In this document: positions 1 through 8,271 of the stretch, in pieces
Position numbering within the stretch: position 1 is the first letter of the stretch
Layout: every line of letters starts with the position of its first letter
Assembly: GCA_937944245.1 (NCBI GenBank)
Contig: CALDYY010000072.1
Coordinates: 1-64,000 of the forward strand
DNA: 64,000 bases
Reading direction: 5' to 3'
DNA from: an uncultured Saprospiraceae bacterium
GTDB taxonomy: Bacteria > Bacteroidota > Bacteroidia > Chitinophagales > Saprospiraceae
Translations under genes and position numbers: made by a program
The notes under the pieces: model-generated
Database searches by the model: none
Seen by the model: the letters and a program-made list of their open reading frames with translations, nothing else
Told to the model about the DNA's origin: nothing

Positions 1-11
1 GTGAGGTTCAT

Positions 12-58
12 AAAATATCGGGTTTCAGTAGTTAAAAATTTAAATATGCTCTAAGTCT
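12..58 (+). repeat. Dispersed 47-bp repeat, copy 1
   Basis: Aligns without gaps to 59811-59857, with 40 of 47 bases identical. An exact 21-bp core sits at 32-52 and contains AAAAATTTAAATATGCTCT. Both copies are intergenic. The function is unknown. It could be a remnant of a small mobile or REP-like sequence, or a shared regulatory word. Confidence 0.55.
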
Positions 59-209
59 TCTACTCCAAAAAATCACTTTTTTTACTCATCATATTTTGAT
101 TCATACCAAGTGCTAAAGGCTTCTATTTTGATATTAAAGTAGGTTGTATGTATAAATTTTGAAATTTTACATCTAAAATATCAAAAAAATCAGATAAAAA
201 GTAATGAAT

Positions 210-274
210 GATACATATGAGTAAACGTATGTTACATATAGAAATAATGGATAATAATGCTTAGCTTACATTTA
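210..274 (+). promoter_or_regulatory. Promoter and candidate HTCS operator of PUL unit A
   Basis: Two TACAT words start at 212 and 233, exactly 21 bp (two helical turns) apart. They are followed by a weak -33 (ATG at 247-249), a 17-bp spacer and a Bacteroidota-type -7 box TACATTTA (267-274), about 45 bp before the GH110 start. Bases 210-250 align without gaps to the minus strand of 26766-26806, upstream of the second GH110 (29 of 41 identical), with the same word spacing and the same 17-bp promoter spacer. Paired direct repeats just upstream of -33 are what an AraC-type activator such as the HTCS at 15790-19776 would use. That assignment is inference. Confidence 0.6.
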
Positions 275-318
275 CAACTGTAAAGAAAATCATTACTAAT
301 ATTTATTTACAGTAAGTT

Positions 319-2256
319 ATGAGCGATATTTTACAATTAGTTCTAATAGTAAAATACTCCTATAGACGTAGAAAATGTTTCTGTAAAGTTTTCATCGTTT
401 CATTCATTTTATGGTTACCGTCATTAGGCTGTATTGGTCAGAAGGTGCTAGACCTGAGAGAATACGATATTGAAAATATTAAAGACGCTACTCCTATCGT
501 AGTTAAAGCCTTGAAGAAGTGTAAGGAGGAAGGATTCAGTAAGTTGGTTTTTCCAAAAGGAACGTATCATTTCTACTCAACATTTGCTCAAGAAAGATTT
601 TGTGAAATCACAAACAACGACAATGGATTAAAAAGAACTGCATTTCCATTAATTGGATTTAACGACTTTATTATTGATGGCAACGAATCGGATTTTATTT
701 TTCATGGCAAGATGATACCATTTATAATAGAAGAATCTAGGAATGTTAAAATTACTAAGCTAAATATTGACTGGGAAGTGCCATTTACTTTAGAGGGATT
801 GGTTGTCGCCTTTGATGAAGTCAATCACACCTTTGACATTCAGGTAAAAACGCCTTATGTTGTGGAGTTTGGTCGCTTGTTCTTATCGTTAGAAAGAGAA
901 GATTCTCCATATGAAAGAAAGTATGGTCAGAGATTTGCCACTATGGAAAATTACAATATTGAGGTAGGGCAAAATATATTTTGGGATTCAAAGACAATGG
1001 CGCCTCTGTACAATACTAAGTTATATCAAATGCCGGAAAGTGGCATATATGCTAAAGAGTTAGAAAAAGGGCTGATAAGGATATCTACCAAAATCGAAAA
1101 ATTACCGCCTATTGGTTCAGTAATGGTTTCAAAGGGTAAATACTTACAGAATAGAACTAGTCCTGCGGTAAGGGTATTTAAGGCAAAAAATTTAGAATTT
1201 AAAGACATCAATGTTTACCATGCAGGAGCTATGGGATTGATAGCAGAGCGATCAGAAGACATCACATTGGACGGGTTTAATGTTGTGCTCAGAAAAGGAT
1301 CGGGTAGAATGGTGACAACGACGGCTGATGCAACACATTTTTGTAATGTGAAGGGAAATGTTACAATCAGAAATTGCACTTTCGAAAACATGCTTGATGA
1401 TGCAACGAATATACACGGTACTTATGTGAGGGTGAATAAAATAATAGATGACCATACTTTAGCTGTCGAAACTTATCATCCACATCAAAATGGATATTTA
1501 TTTGGTGAGGAGGGGGATACCATTAGGATAATTGATCAACATACTTTACAGCCTACTACCACTCTTTTGATAATAAAAAGAATAGAAAGGGTGAATGAAA
1601 AAATCTCTTATGTAACATTTGATAAACCTATATCCAATAAAGTTTCGCTCTATGACGGAGTTGAAAATGTATCATGGCATGCTTCCGCTGTAATAGAAAA
1701 TAATATAGTGAGAAACAATAGAGCAAGGAGTTTTTTAATATCTACTCCGAGAAAAGTAGTGATTAGAAATAATTATTTGTCCTCTCAAATGGCTAATTTC
1801 AGAATTACTGGCGACTTGGGGTTGTGGAATGAATCAGGACCGTGCGACGACTTAATAATTGAGAATAATCTTATTGAAAATTCGGGATATGGAGGCAATG
1901 GCATACAAGCTGTATTCTTGATAGACCCACAATATAATGACACCAGTAGGGTCGAAGGGTTTTACAGCCGCAATCTAACAATTAGAAATAACATAATAAA
2001 AACGTTTGATAATCCTATCTTACTTGCTATATCTGTTGATGGATTGGTTTTTGAGAATAATGAAATTATTCAAACAAATGCTTACAAACCCATTTTCCCG
2101 AATGCGAAGAATCTGAGAATTATAAACTGTAGTAATGTCAATATTAGTGGGAATATCTACAGAAGCATAAATGGTAAATCTAAGGGAACACTTACAGTAG
2201 ATAAAAAATCAAAAGATGTAAAAATTGGCAATAAAGATGATTTTGAATTAAAGTAA
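319..2256 (+). CDS. GH110 family alpha-1,3-galactosidase (copy A)
   Basis: Secreted exo-acting galactosidase candidate of 645 residues. After a basic N-terminus and a hydrophobic signal segment (about 24-40) comes a right-handed parallel beta-helix with many isoleucine/asparagine-rich rungs such as ITIRNN. The family active-site region is recognisable: ADATHF with D337, then LDDATNIHGTY with D360 and D361. Known GH110 enzymes are inverting and release terminal alpha-1,3-linked galactose, using one Asp plus an Asp pair at this spacing. The protein is about three-quarters identical by eye to the one at 24747-26690. It leads an operon with SusC 34 bp downstream. The start chosen is the only Met before the signal segment. 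Family assignment is good; the exact substrate (sulfated algal galactan or host glycan) is inferred from the neighbouring sulfatases. Confidence 0.85.
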   Translation: MSDILQLVLIVKYSYRRRKCFCKVFIVSFILWLPSLGCIGQKVLDLREYDIENIKDATPIVVKALKKCKEEGFSKLVFPKGTYHFYSTFAQERFCEITNNDNGLKRTAFPLIGFNDFIIDGNESDFIFHGKMIPFIIEESRNVKITKLNIDWEVPFTLEGLVVAFDEVNHTFDIQVKTPYVVEFGRLFLSLEREDSPYERKYGQRFATMENYNIEVGQNIFWDSKTMAPLYNTKLYQMPESGIYAKELEKGLIRISTKIEKLPPIGSVMVSKGKYLQNRTSPAVRVFKAKNLEFKDINVYHAGAMGLIAERSEDITLDGFNVVLRKGSGRMVTTTADATHFCNVKGNVTIRNCTFENMLDDATNIHGTYVRVNKIIDDHTLAVETYHPHQNGYLFGEEGDTIRIIDQHTLQPTTTLLIIKRIERVNEKISYVTFDKPISNKVSLYDGVENVSWHASAVIENNIVRNNRARSFLISTPRKVVIRNNYLSSQMANFRITGDLGLWNESGPCDDLIIENNLIENSGYGGNGIQAVFLIDPQYNDTSRVEGFYSRNLTIRNNIIKTFDNPILLAISVDGLVFENNEIIQTNAYKPIFPNAKNLRIINCSNVNISGNIYRSINGKSKGTLTVDKKSKDVKIGNKDDFELK

Positions 2257-2290
2257 AACATAATTTTTCAAAATATTAAAATAAAGGATA

Positions 2291-5200
2291 ATGAAAAGAA
2301 TATTACTAATCTATGTAATTGTTGCATTATGTGTACAATTTGCATATTCACAAAAAAATGTTTCCGGTATAGTGACGGATAATACGGGTAATACGCTACC
2401 CGGCGTAAATATTTTAATTAAAGGTACTGACACTGGAGGGATTACTAATTTTAATGGAGCTTATAGCCTTGATGTAAAAGAGGCAGAATGTGTCCTAATA
2501 TTTTCTTACACAGGTATGAAATCAAAAGAGATTTTTTATAATGGGCAAGAAAAAATTAATGTTATCTTAGAAGAAGAAGCCAATATTTTAAATCAAGTAG
2601 TAGTTATTGGCTACCAAGAGGTTAGAAAAAGAGATTTGACTGGATCTATCAGTTCTGTGGGTGATAGCTTAATTCAAGTGTCAAAAACGCCTAACTTGTT
2701 TGATGCCATTCAAGGACGCATTGCGGGGGTCAATATTGTGTCGTCTTCGGGAGAGCAAGGAGCTGCGGTGAATTATAATATTAGAGGTTCTAATTCTGTC
2801 TTTAGTGCAGGTTCGCCATTGTTTATCATTGATGGTGTACAAATTGATATCAATCAGAATGAAGTTGCGAGCGCTGGTGTAGGTTCGGTCGCTCCTATGG
2901 ACCCGCTTGCTACTATAAACCCTCTTGATATACAATCAATAGAAGTTTTAAAAGATGCTTCCGCCACTGCTATCTATGGTTCACGAGGGGCGAATGGTGT
3001 TATCATTATCACTACCAAAAGTGGAAAAGAGGGTCAACTAAGATTTGAATACATGGGGTCTCTTGGTTTTGCAAATGCGGTCAACAAAATAGAGTTAATC
3101 TCACCAGAGGAATATTTGACTTATAGAAACCTTCGAGATCCTGGAAATCCATTTACAAACTTAGCTGATGGTACGCCGAGAGACTTCTCTAACATATCTA
3201 GTGTAAACTGGCAAGATAAAGTGCTAAGAACGGCAAAGGTTCAAAATCATAATATTAACGCAAGTGGAGGCTCAAAAAATACAAATTTTTCGGCTAGCCT
3301 TGGATTGTTACAACAGGAAGGAATTATTATAGATAATAGTTATGATAAATATAACTTTAGGATAAATACATCGCATAGGCAATCTGAGAAGTTGAACTTT
3401 GGTTTCACACTCAATAGCTCCTTTACCGAATCGCGAGGAGTAGCCAACAGCGGTGGTGGAGGGGACGAATTTAATGGCGTAGTACAATTTTTAGTGCTTT
3501 CAAATCCTTGGGAACTTACCGATTTAACGCAACAAGAAGAAACCAGTCAAGATTTTCTTTCGCCATTGTCATTAATCTATGAAGGTGAGAAAAAGCTAAG
3601 GTTGAATAGAACTATTGGTTCTTTCTTTGGGGAATATGACATAACCAAACATCTAAAATTTCGGTCTCAAGTCGGCGCTAATTTCAGTAATTCTAAATTA
3701 CAAGAATTTCATTCATCAAATAGTTTATTTGGTTGGCGATGGAACGGAAGAGCCTTGCTAAGACAAACTGAAAGTTACAGCTATAATTATACAAGTACCT
3801 TACGTTATACCAAAACCTTTAATAGAAAGCATTGGGTGAATGTCTTAGGTGGCTTTGAATTATCAAGCTATAATAATGAAACTTTCTTTAATGATATTAT
3901 AGATTTTGACAATCAGGGGGTGGGTTATAATGACATAAGTGTAGGTCAAGTATTTAAAAGTTATGGCTCCGATCGAATTTTTTCTAACAGAATATCTGCA
4001 TTTTCACGCCTGAACTATACCCTAAAAGGAAAATATCTTTTTACACTTAATCTAAGGGCTGATGGTTCGGATAGACTCGGCAGGGACAATAGGTGGGGCT
4101 ATTTTCCGGGAGGCGCTTTCGCGTGGAGAGCTAGCAAAGAAAATTTTTTGAAAAATATTTCACAAATCAATGAATTAAAGTTTAGAGTTAGTTACGGACA
4201 AACAGGTAATGAAAGGATACCTCCTTTTAGCTATGCAGCAAGATTAAATAATGCTTTTTATGCAGATAATGACAACCTCATATTAGGGCTAGCTCCAAGC
4301 ACTTTAGAAAATCAGAGTCTTAAATGGGAAACAACAAGCCAATTCGATATTGGATTTGATTTAAACTTATTTAACAACAGAATGAATATTGTATTTGATT
4401 ATTACAATAAATTAACATTTGATATGTTAGTTAATGCTCCAATTCCGGCACAAACGGGCTTTAGTGCACAATGGCAAAACTTAGGTAAACTACAAAATAA
4501 AGGTGTGGAATTAACCATAAGTACCGTAAATGTGCAAACACCTAAATTAAGATGGTCAACAGATTTCAATATCTCACATAACGCAAACAAGATAAAGGAT
4601 TTAGGAAACGTACAATTTATCCCTACAATAATACCTGGAGGATGGATTACCAATCCTGGAAGAGTAGTAGTAGGACAACCTATCGGTACAATGTATGGAT
4701 ATGTATTCGATGGCATTCATCAAATTGACAATAAAGAAGGTGCTGTGCCAGGTACAATTAGATACAAGGATTTAAATAACGATGGCAAGATTGATGATAA
4801 AAATGATAGAACCATCATAGGGAACTCTAACCCTTTACATACAGGCGGTATAAACAATAGCTTCTCTCATAAAAATATTACTCTTTCTATGTTTTGGCAA
4901 TGGAGCTATGGCAATGATGTCTTTAATGCAGCTTTATTAAGAGTAAATGGATTCCAACCATTTATGAATATTACTAAAAACTATTATGAAAATGCCTGGA
5001 CAAAAGATAATCCATCAAATACAGCACCAGCTTTTGGTAAGGTCGCACCAGTGCCTTCGAGTTATTTTGTAGAAGATGCATCCTTTTTAAGGCTAAAGAC
5101 TGCAAATTTATCTTATGATTTTCCTGGAAAAATCTTTAAAGGGTATCAAGTCAGTTCTCTGAGTTTGTTTTTGTCTGCTAACAATTTATTGACTTTTACT

Positions 5201-5317
5201 AAATACTCAGGCTTTGACCCAGAAGTGAGCTCAAATAATGTTTTATTAAGAGGCTTTGAAAGGTTTTCCTATCCTAGAAGTAGAACTATAATTTTTGGTT
5301 TAAATTTAAAATTCTAA
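2291..5317 (+). CDS. SusC/RagA-type TonB-dependent glycan transporter (pair A)
   Basis: Outer-membrane importer of 1008 residues. It has a signal peptide (1-20), a carboxypeptidase-regulatory-like beta-sandwich (about 22-100), a TonB-box-like stretch (VVVIGYQEV, about 106-114), a plug domain (about 115-235) containing the SusC signature LKDASATAIYGSRGANG, then a 22-strand-type barrel ending in an aromatic residue (NLKF). It would carry oligosaccharides across the outer membrane using TonB energy, capped by the SusD encoded four bases downstream. It lies between a GH110 enzyme and SusD, which ties it to galactan oligosaccharides (inference). The length is normal for the family. It is clearly divergent from the second SusC at 21570-24602, so the two pairs probably prefer different products. 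Confidence 0.95.
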   Translation: MKRILLIYVIVALCVQFAYSQKNVSGIVTDNTGNTLPGVNILIKGTDTGGITNFNGAYSLDVKEAECVLIFSYTGMKSKEIFYNGQEKINVILEEEANILNQVVVIGYQEVRKRDLTGSISSVGDSLIQVSKTPNLFDAIQGRIAGVNIVSSSGEQGAAVNYNIRGSNSVFSAGSPLFIIDGVQIDINQNEVASAGVGSVAPMDPLATINPLDIQSIEVLKDASATAIYGSRGANGVIIITTKSGKEGQLRFEYMGSLGFANAVNKIELISPEEYLTYRNLRDPGNPFTNLADGTPRDFSNISSVNWQDKVLRTAKVQNHNINASGGSKNTNFSASLGLLQQEGIIIDNSYDKYNFRINTSHRQSEKLNFGFTLNSSFTESRGVANSGGGGDEFNGVVQFLVLSNPWELTDLTQQEETSQDFLSPLSLIYEGEKKLRLNRTIGSFFGEYDITKHLKFRSQVGANFSNSKLQEFHSSNSLFGWRWNGRALLRQTESYSYNYTSTLRYTKTFNRKHWVNVLGGFELSSYNNETFFNDIIDFDNQGVGYNDISVGQVFKSYGSDRIFSNRISAFSRLNYTLKGKYLFTLNLRADGSDRLGRDNRWGYFPGGAFAWRASKENFLKNISQINELKFRVSYGQTGNERIPPFSYAARLNNAFYADNDNLILGLAPSTLENQSLKWETTSQFDIGFDLNLFNNRMNIVFDYYNKLTFDMLVNAPIPAQTGFSAQWQNLGKLQNKGVELTISTVNVQTPKLRWSTDFNISHNANKIKDLGNVQFIPTIIPGGWITNPGRVVVGQPIGTMYGYVFDGIHQIDNKEGAVPGTIRYKDLNNDGKIDDKNDRTIIGNSNPLHTGGINNSFSHKNITLSMFWQWSYGNDVFNAALLRVNGFQPFMNITKNYYENAWTKDNPSNTAPAFGKVAPVPSSYFVEDASFLRLKTANLSYDFPGKIFKGYQVSSLSLFLSANNLLTFTKYSGFDPEVSSNNVLLRGFERFSYPRSRTIIFGLNLKF

Positions 5318-5321
5318 TAAA

Positions 5322-6950
5322 ATGAAAAAAATAAAAATTTCTTTTCTAGCTATAATTTCTTTTATGGCATTCTCATGCCAAGATTTTATTGACACTGAGC
5401 CGTTTTCTTTTGTTAGTGTTGATAACTTTTACAAAACTCCTAGCGAAGTCGAACTTGCACTAACTGGTGTTTATAATGTATTGAGTGCTAATGAAGTAGG
5501 TCAAGGATTCGGCAATAATTCAACTTTTTCGAGAAATCTAATGCTTATGCTTAACGGTGCCACTGATGAGGTACTTGGTAGAGATAACAGTTTAAACCCA
5601 GATTATGTAGTATGGGGCAACGCAACGTTTACTGCGCAAAGCAACTTTTTAAATGAGGCTTGGATATTTTTGTATTCAGGAATTGCTCGAGCTAATTATC
5701 TCATAGAGCGAATTGAGCCTGTAGAAGGATTCCAAGGGGATAGAAAAAAAGAAATCATCGCAGAAGCTCGATTCTTGAGAGGGTTTTATCATATGATGCT
5801 TTCCATGATGCATGGTGGTATTCCTTTGGTTACCTCTACAAATGAAAATCCAAAAAAACCGCGCAATTCCATTCAAGAAGTATATAAGCAAATAATCGAA
5901 GATTATGAATTTGCTTACAACAACTTGAAAAATAGAGCTGCAATGCCTAGCCGAGTGAATAAGTGGACTGCTGCTGGCTTCTTAGCTAAGGCGCATACTT
6001 ATTTAGCGAGCAACAAAGTGTCAAAATCTAATAGCTTCATTACTATTAATAGTTTTGATTGGGTTGATAGTGATTTGCACTACTCAAAAGCATTAAGTTA
6101 TACCGAAGATATTATTGCGAATAGTGGTTATCAGCTAATACCTAATTATGACTACTTATTTAGAGAATCTACGAAGAAACAACAATACCAAGAAACGTTA
6201 TTATCTGCTGAGGCTAGTTCTAATTCTACTGTTAAAGCAATAAACCTCCTTTCTTACACATTTACGCCACTAGGAAATGTAAATGTCACAGGTGGTGGTT
6301 ACGGTTGGTTTCGACCAACTCATGAGTTATACGCATTATACAATAGCGGTGATTTTAGGCGTAATCATAACTTAACAGGAAATATTAACAATACCAATAA
6401 TGTGGAAATAATCGAAGGTGTACGGTACTATGCACCTAGACCAATACCGAATACCAACGTAGCTTTTTATTGTACTGGCAAATATAGAACGATTGATCCA
6501 GCAGCCAAAACAATTCCTAATTGGGCTTCAAATATCAATTTACCTATCTTGAGATATGCAGACATATTATTATTACACGCTGAGGCTCTTTATTTTAAAG
6601 GTAATGAAGCAGAGGCAAGAGATGTACTTTCAGAGATTAGAAAGCGTGTTGTACTTAATAGTTCTTCACTGGAACAACTCAATGATGCCTACAGAAGGGA
6701 TAATTTCTTAGATGAATTACTTGAAGAGCGTTCTCGAGAATTATGTTTTGAGAGTTGGAGAAGAATAGATTTGGCTAGATTTAACAGATTTAATCAAACA
6801 ATTGAGAATATGTCAACGACAGAAGGTTTTTATAATAAAGCTATCGTTCCAACGATTAAAAGTAACTGGATGCCTGAACGTGTTTGGTTACCAATACCAA
6901 TTATTCAGATTGACTTAAACCCTAATTTAGTTCAAAATCAAGGATATTAA
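5322..6950 (+). CDS. SusD/RagB-type glycan-binding lipoprotein (pair A)
   Basis: Surface lipoprotein of 542 residues with a lipobox ending at C19. It has the SusD layout: an N-terminal segment (DFIDTEP...NFYKTPSEVELALTGVYNVL), a TPR-like helical core (about 90-240), the LRYADILLLHAEA helix (about 408-420), the EERSRELCFESWRRIDLARF segment and a C-terminal ligand region ending WLPIPIIQIDLNPNLVQNQGY-type. It forms the lid of the SusC channel and binds the incoming glycan. It is translated directly after susC with a 4-bp gap. It is longer than, and not closely similar to, the SusD at 20031-21548. Confidence 0.95.
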   Translation: MKKIKISFLAIISFMAFSCQDFIDTEPFSFVSVDNFYKTPSEVELALTGVYNVLSANEVGQGFGNNSTFSRNLMLMLNGATDEVLGRDNSLNPDYVVWGNATFTAQSNFLNEAWIFLYSGIARANYLIERIEPVEGFQGDRKKEIIAEARFLRGFYHMMLSMMHGGIPLVTSTNENPKKPRNSIQEVYKQIIEDYEFAYNNLKNRAAMPSRVNKWTAAGFLAKAHTYLASNKVSKSNSFITINSFDWVDSDLHYSKALSYTEDIIANSGYQLIPNYDYLFRESTKKQQYQETLLSAEASSNSTVKAINLLSYTFTPLGNVNVTGGGYGWFRPTHELYALYNSGDFRRNHNLTGNINNTNNVEIIEGVRYYAPRPIPNTNVAFYCTGKYRTIDPAAKTIPNWASNINLPILRYADILLLHAEALYFKGNEAEARDVLSEIRKRVVLNSSSLEQLNDAYRRDNFLDELLEERSRELCFESWRRIDLARFNRFNQTIENMSTTEGFYNKAIVPTIKSNWMPERVWLPIPIIQIDLNPNLVQNQGY

Positions 6951-6981
6951 TTAAACTAAAATAATTTAAAACACTAACGTT

Positions 6982-8265
6982 ATGAAAATAAATTATCTTA
7001 TACTGCTTTTTTTACTATTTAAAGTAGGTCTGTTTGCACAAAACAACGATTTTACTAATGCTAAAGAGAACAAGCTCTGGTCTGATGCTGAAAATTGGTC
7101 GCTTAAAGTTGTACCTGATACACTGAATACAGCGGCTGTTCGACTACCACTTTTGGTTGAGTCAATGGTGGACTTGGATGTTAGTGTCAAGAAAATTCAG
7201 AATCTCTTTGGAACTGCTGGAAGAGTATCTGTTGCTGGTGATAAAACCTTGACCATTAATCCAAAAGCAGCTAATGCCATAGGAATAGAAAATGTATCAA
7301 ACAATAACACCAAATTATCATTTAAGGGCAAAGTTACCATCAGCAATTCGGCTGGGTTTACACGTTTGAAACATACAAATGGAACAGCAAACATTATTGA
7401 ATTTGAAGATGGTTCATTGCTAACACTCAAAACGCCTTTAGAAGTATTTTCTGGTTCAAGTAATGACTTTAAATTTAATGGCAAAATTGTAGGTAGTGCT
7501 AACTTGAGATTAGCTGCCAATACCGAATCTACATTTGGTAAGACCTCATCCAACGATGGCTATTTGGGAGAGATTGTTTTCTTGCTTAATTCTAAATTGA
7601 TTGTCAATACAGCAGATGACAGTATCTTTTACAATGGACCTAAATTACAAGTCAACGGTAATAATGCATCCATTGTACTAAATGGGGCTAACGTTTTTGC
7701 TTCAAGTATCATAGTTGGAGGTGCTAATACATTTACGGTTAATGCTAACAAGAACCAAAGTAATATGCGTAACATAGGATTTTCTGCTAATGGAATCCTC
7801 AACCTTGTGGTTGCTGATAGCGTAACCAACCTTTCATTTAAGGATAATTCGGAATTAGATTGGAATGCAGGCACTCTTAAAATAACAGGATTTAAAGATG
7901 GTGTTATTCGTTTTGGGACAGATAACAAAGCACTAACGGAAACACAATTATCTAAGATTATGGCGGACAATGATGTTAAGAATCTAGCACTGGATAGTAA
8001 CGGGTATTTGGTGGATAAAAGCACTTTATCAAATATTACTTTTGAGAGTAAAGTTGCAATGCCAATTATTCAGTCAACTCTAACATCCAACACACTTAAT
8101 TTTAATACACCACAAGATAATGTTAGAATAGTGGATTTGAACGGTAGAGTCGTTTTCAATAAAAGAGCACAACATCTTTCAGAGGTAGATATTAATTTTT
8201 TATTGCCAGGTCTGTACTTCGCTATTTTTGACAACAACAAAGTAGAACGATTTATTAAAAATTAA
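6982..8265 (+). CDS. T9SS-sorted surface protein in SGBP position
   Basis: Secreted protein of 427 residues with a signal peptide (1-19), a WSDAENWS...VPDT opening often seen in bacterial surface beta-solenoids, a long beta-rich region (about 50-350), and a C-terminal type IX sorting domain (about 370-427: VRIVDLNGRVVF...LLPGLYFAIF...RFIKN). Its place just after SusD, 31 bp away, is where surface glycan-binding proteins (SusE/F-like) are usually encoded, so a binding role is likely. No catalytic motif was seen. T9SS sorting instead of a lipobox is a little unusual for this slot. The specific family is not recognised. Confidence 0.7.
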   Translation: MKINYLILLFLLFKVGLFAQNNDFTNAKENKLWSDAENWSLKVVPDTLNTAAVRLPLLVESMVDLDVSVKKIQNLFGTAGRVSVAGDKTLTINPKAANAIGIENVSNNNTKLSFKGKVTISNSAGFTRLKHTNGTANIIEFEDGSLLTLKTPLEVFSGSSNDFKFNGKIVGSANLRLAANTESTFGKTSSNDGYLGEIVFLLNSKLIVNTADDSIFYNGPKLQVNGNNASIVLNGANVFASSIIVGGANTFTVNANKNQSNMRNIGFSANGILNLVVADSVTNLSFKDNSELDWNAGTLKITGFKDGVIRFGTDNKALTETQLSKIMADNDVKNLALDSNGYLVDKSTLSNITFESKVAMPIIQSTLTSNTLNFNTPQDNVRIVDLNGRVVFNKRAQHLSEVDINFLLPGLYFAIFDNNKVERFIKN

Positions 8266-8271
8266 AATCTT

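Larger units (their letters stand above)
1..318. other. Intergenic region before the PUL
   Basis: No convincing coding sequence is seen on either strand. The stretch holds one copy of a dispersed repeat (12-58) and the promoter and operator candidate of the first PUL unit (210-274). The base composition is very AT-rich. The gene upstream of the PUL lies outside the window, so the left border of the locus cannot be fixed. Confidence 0.6.

Noticed and set aside
6982-8265. Glycoside hydrolase for the protein after SusD
   Set aside because: No catalytic motif or enzyme fold signature was visible; beta-solenoid composition and T9SS tail fit a binding or structural protein better.
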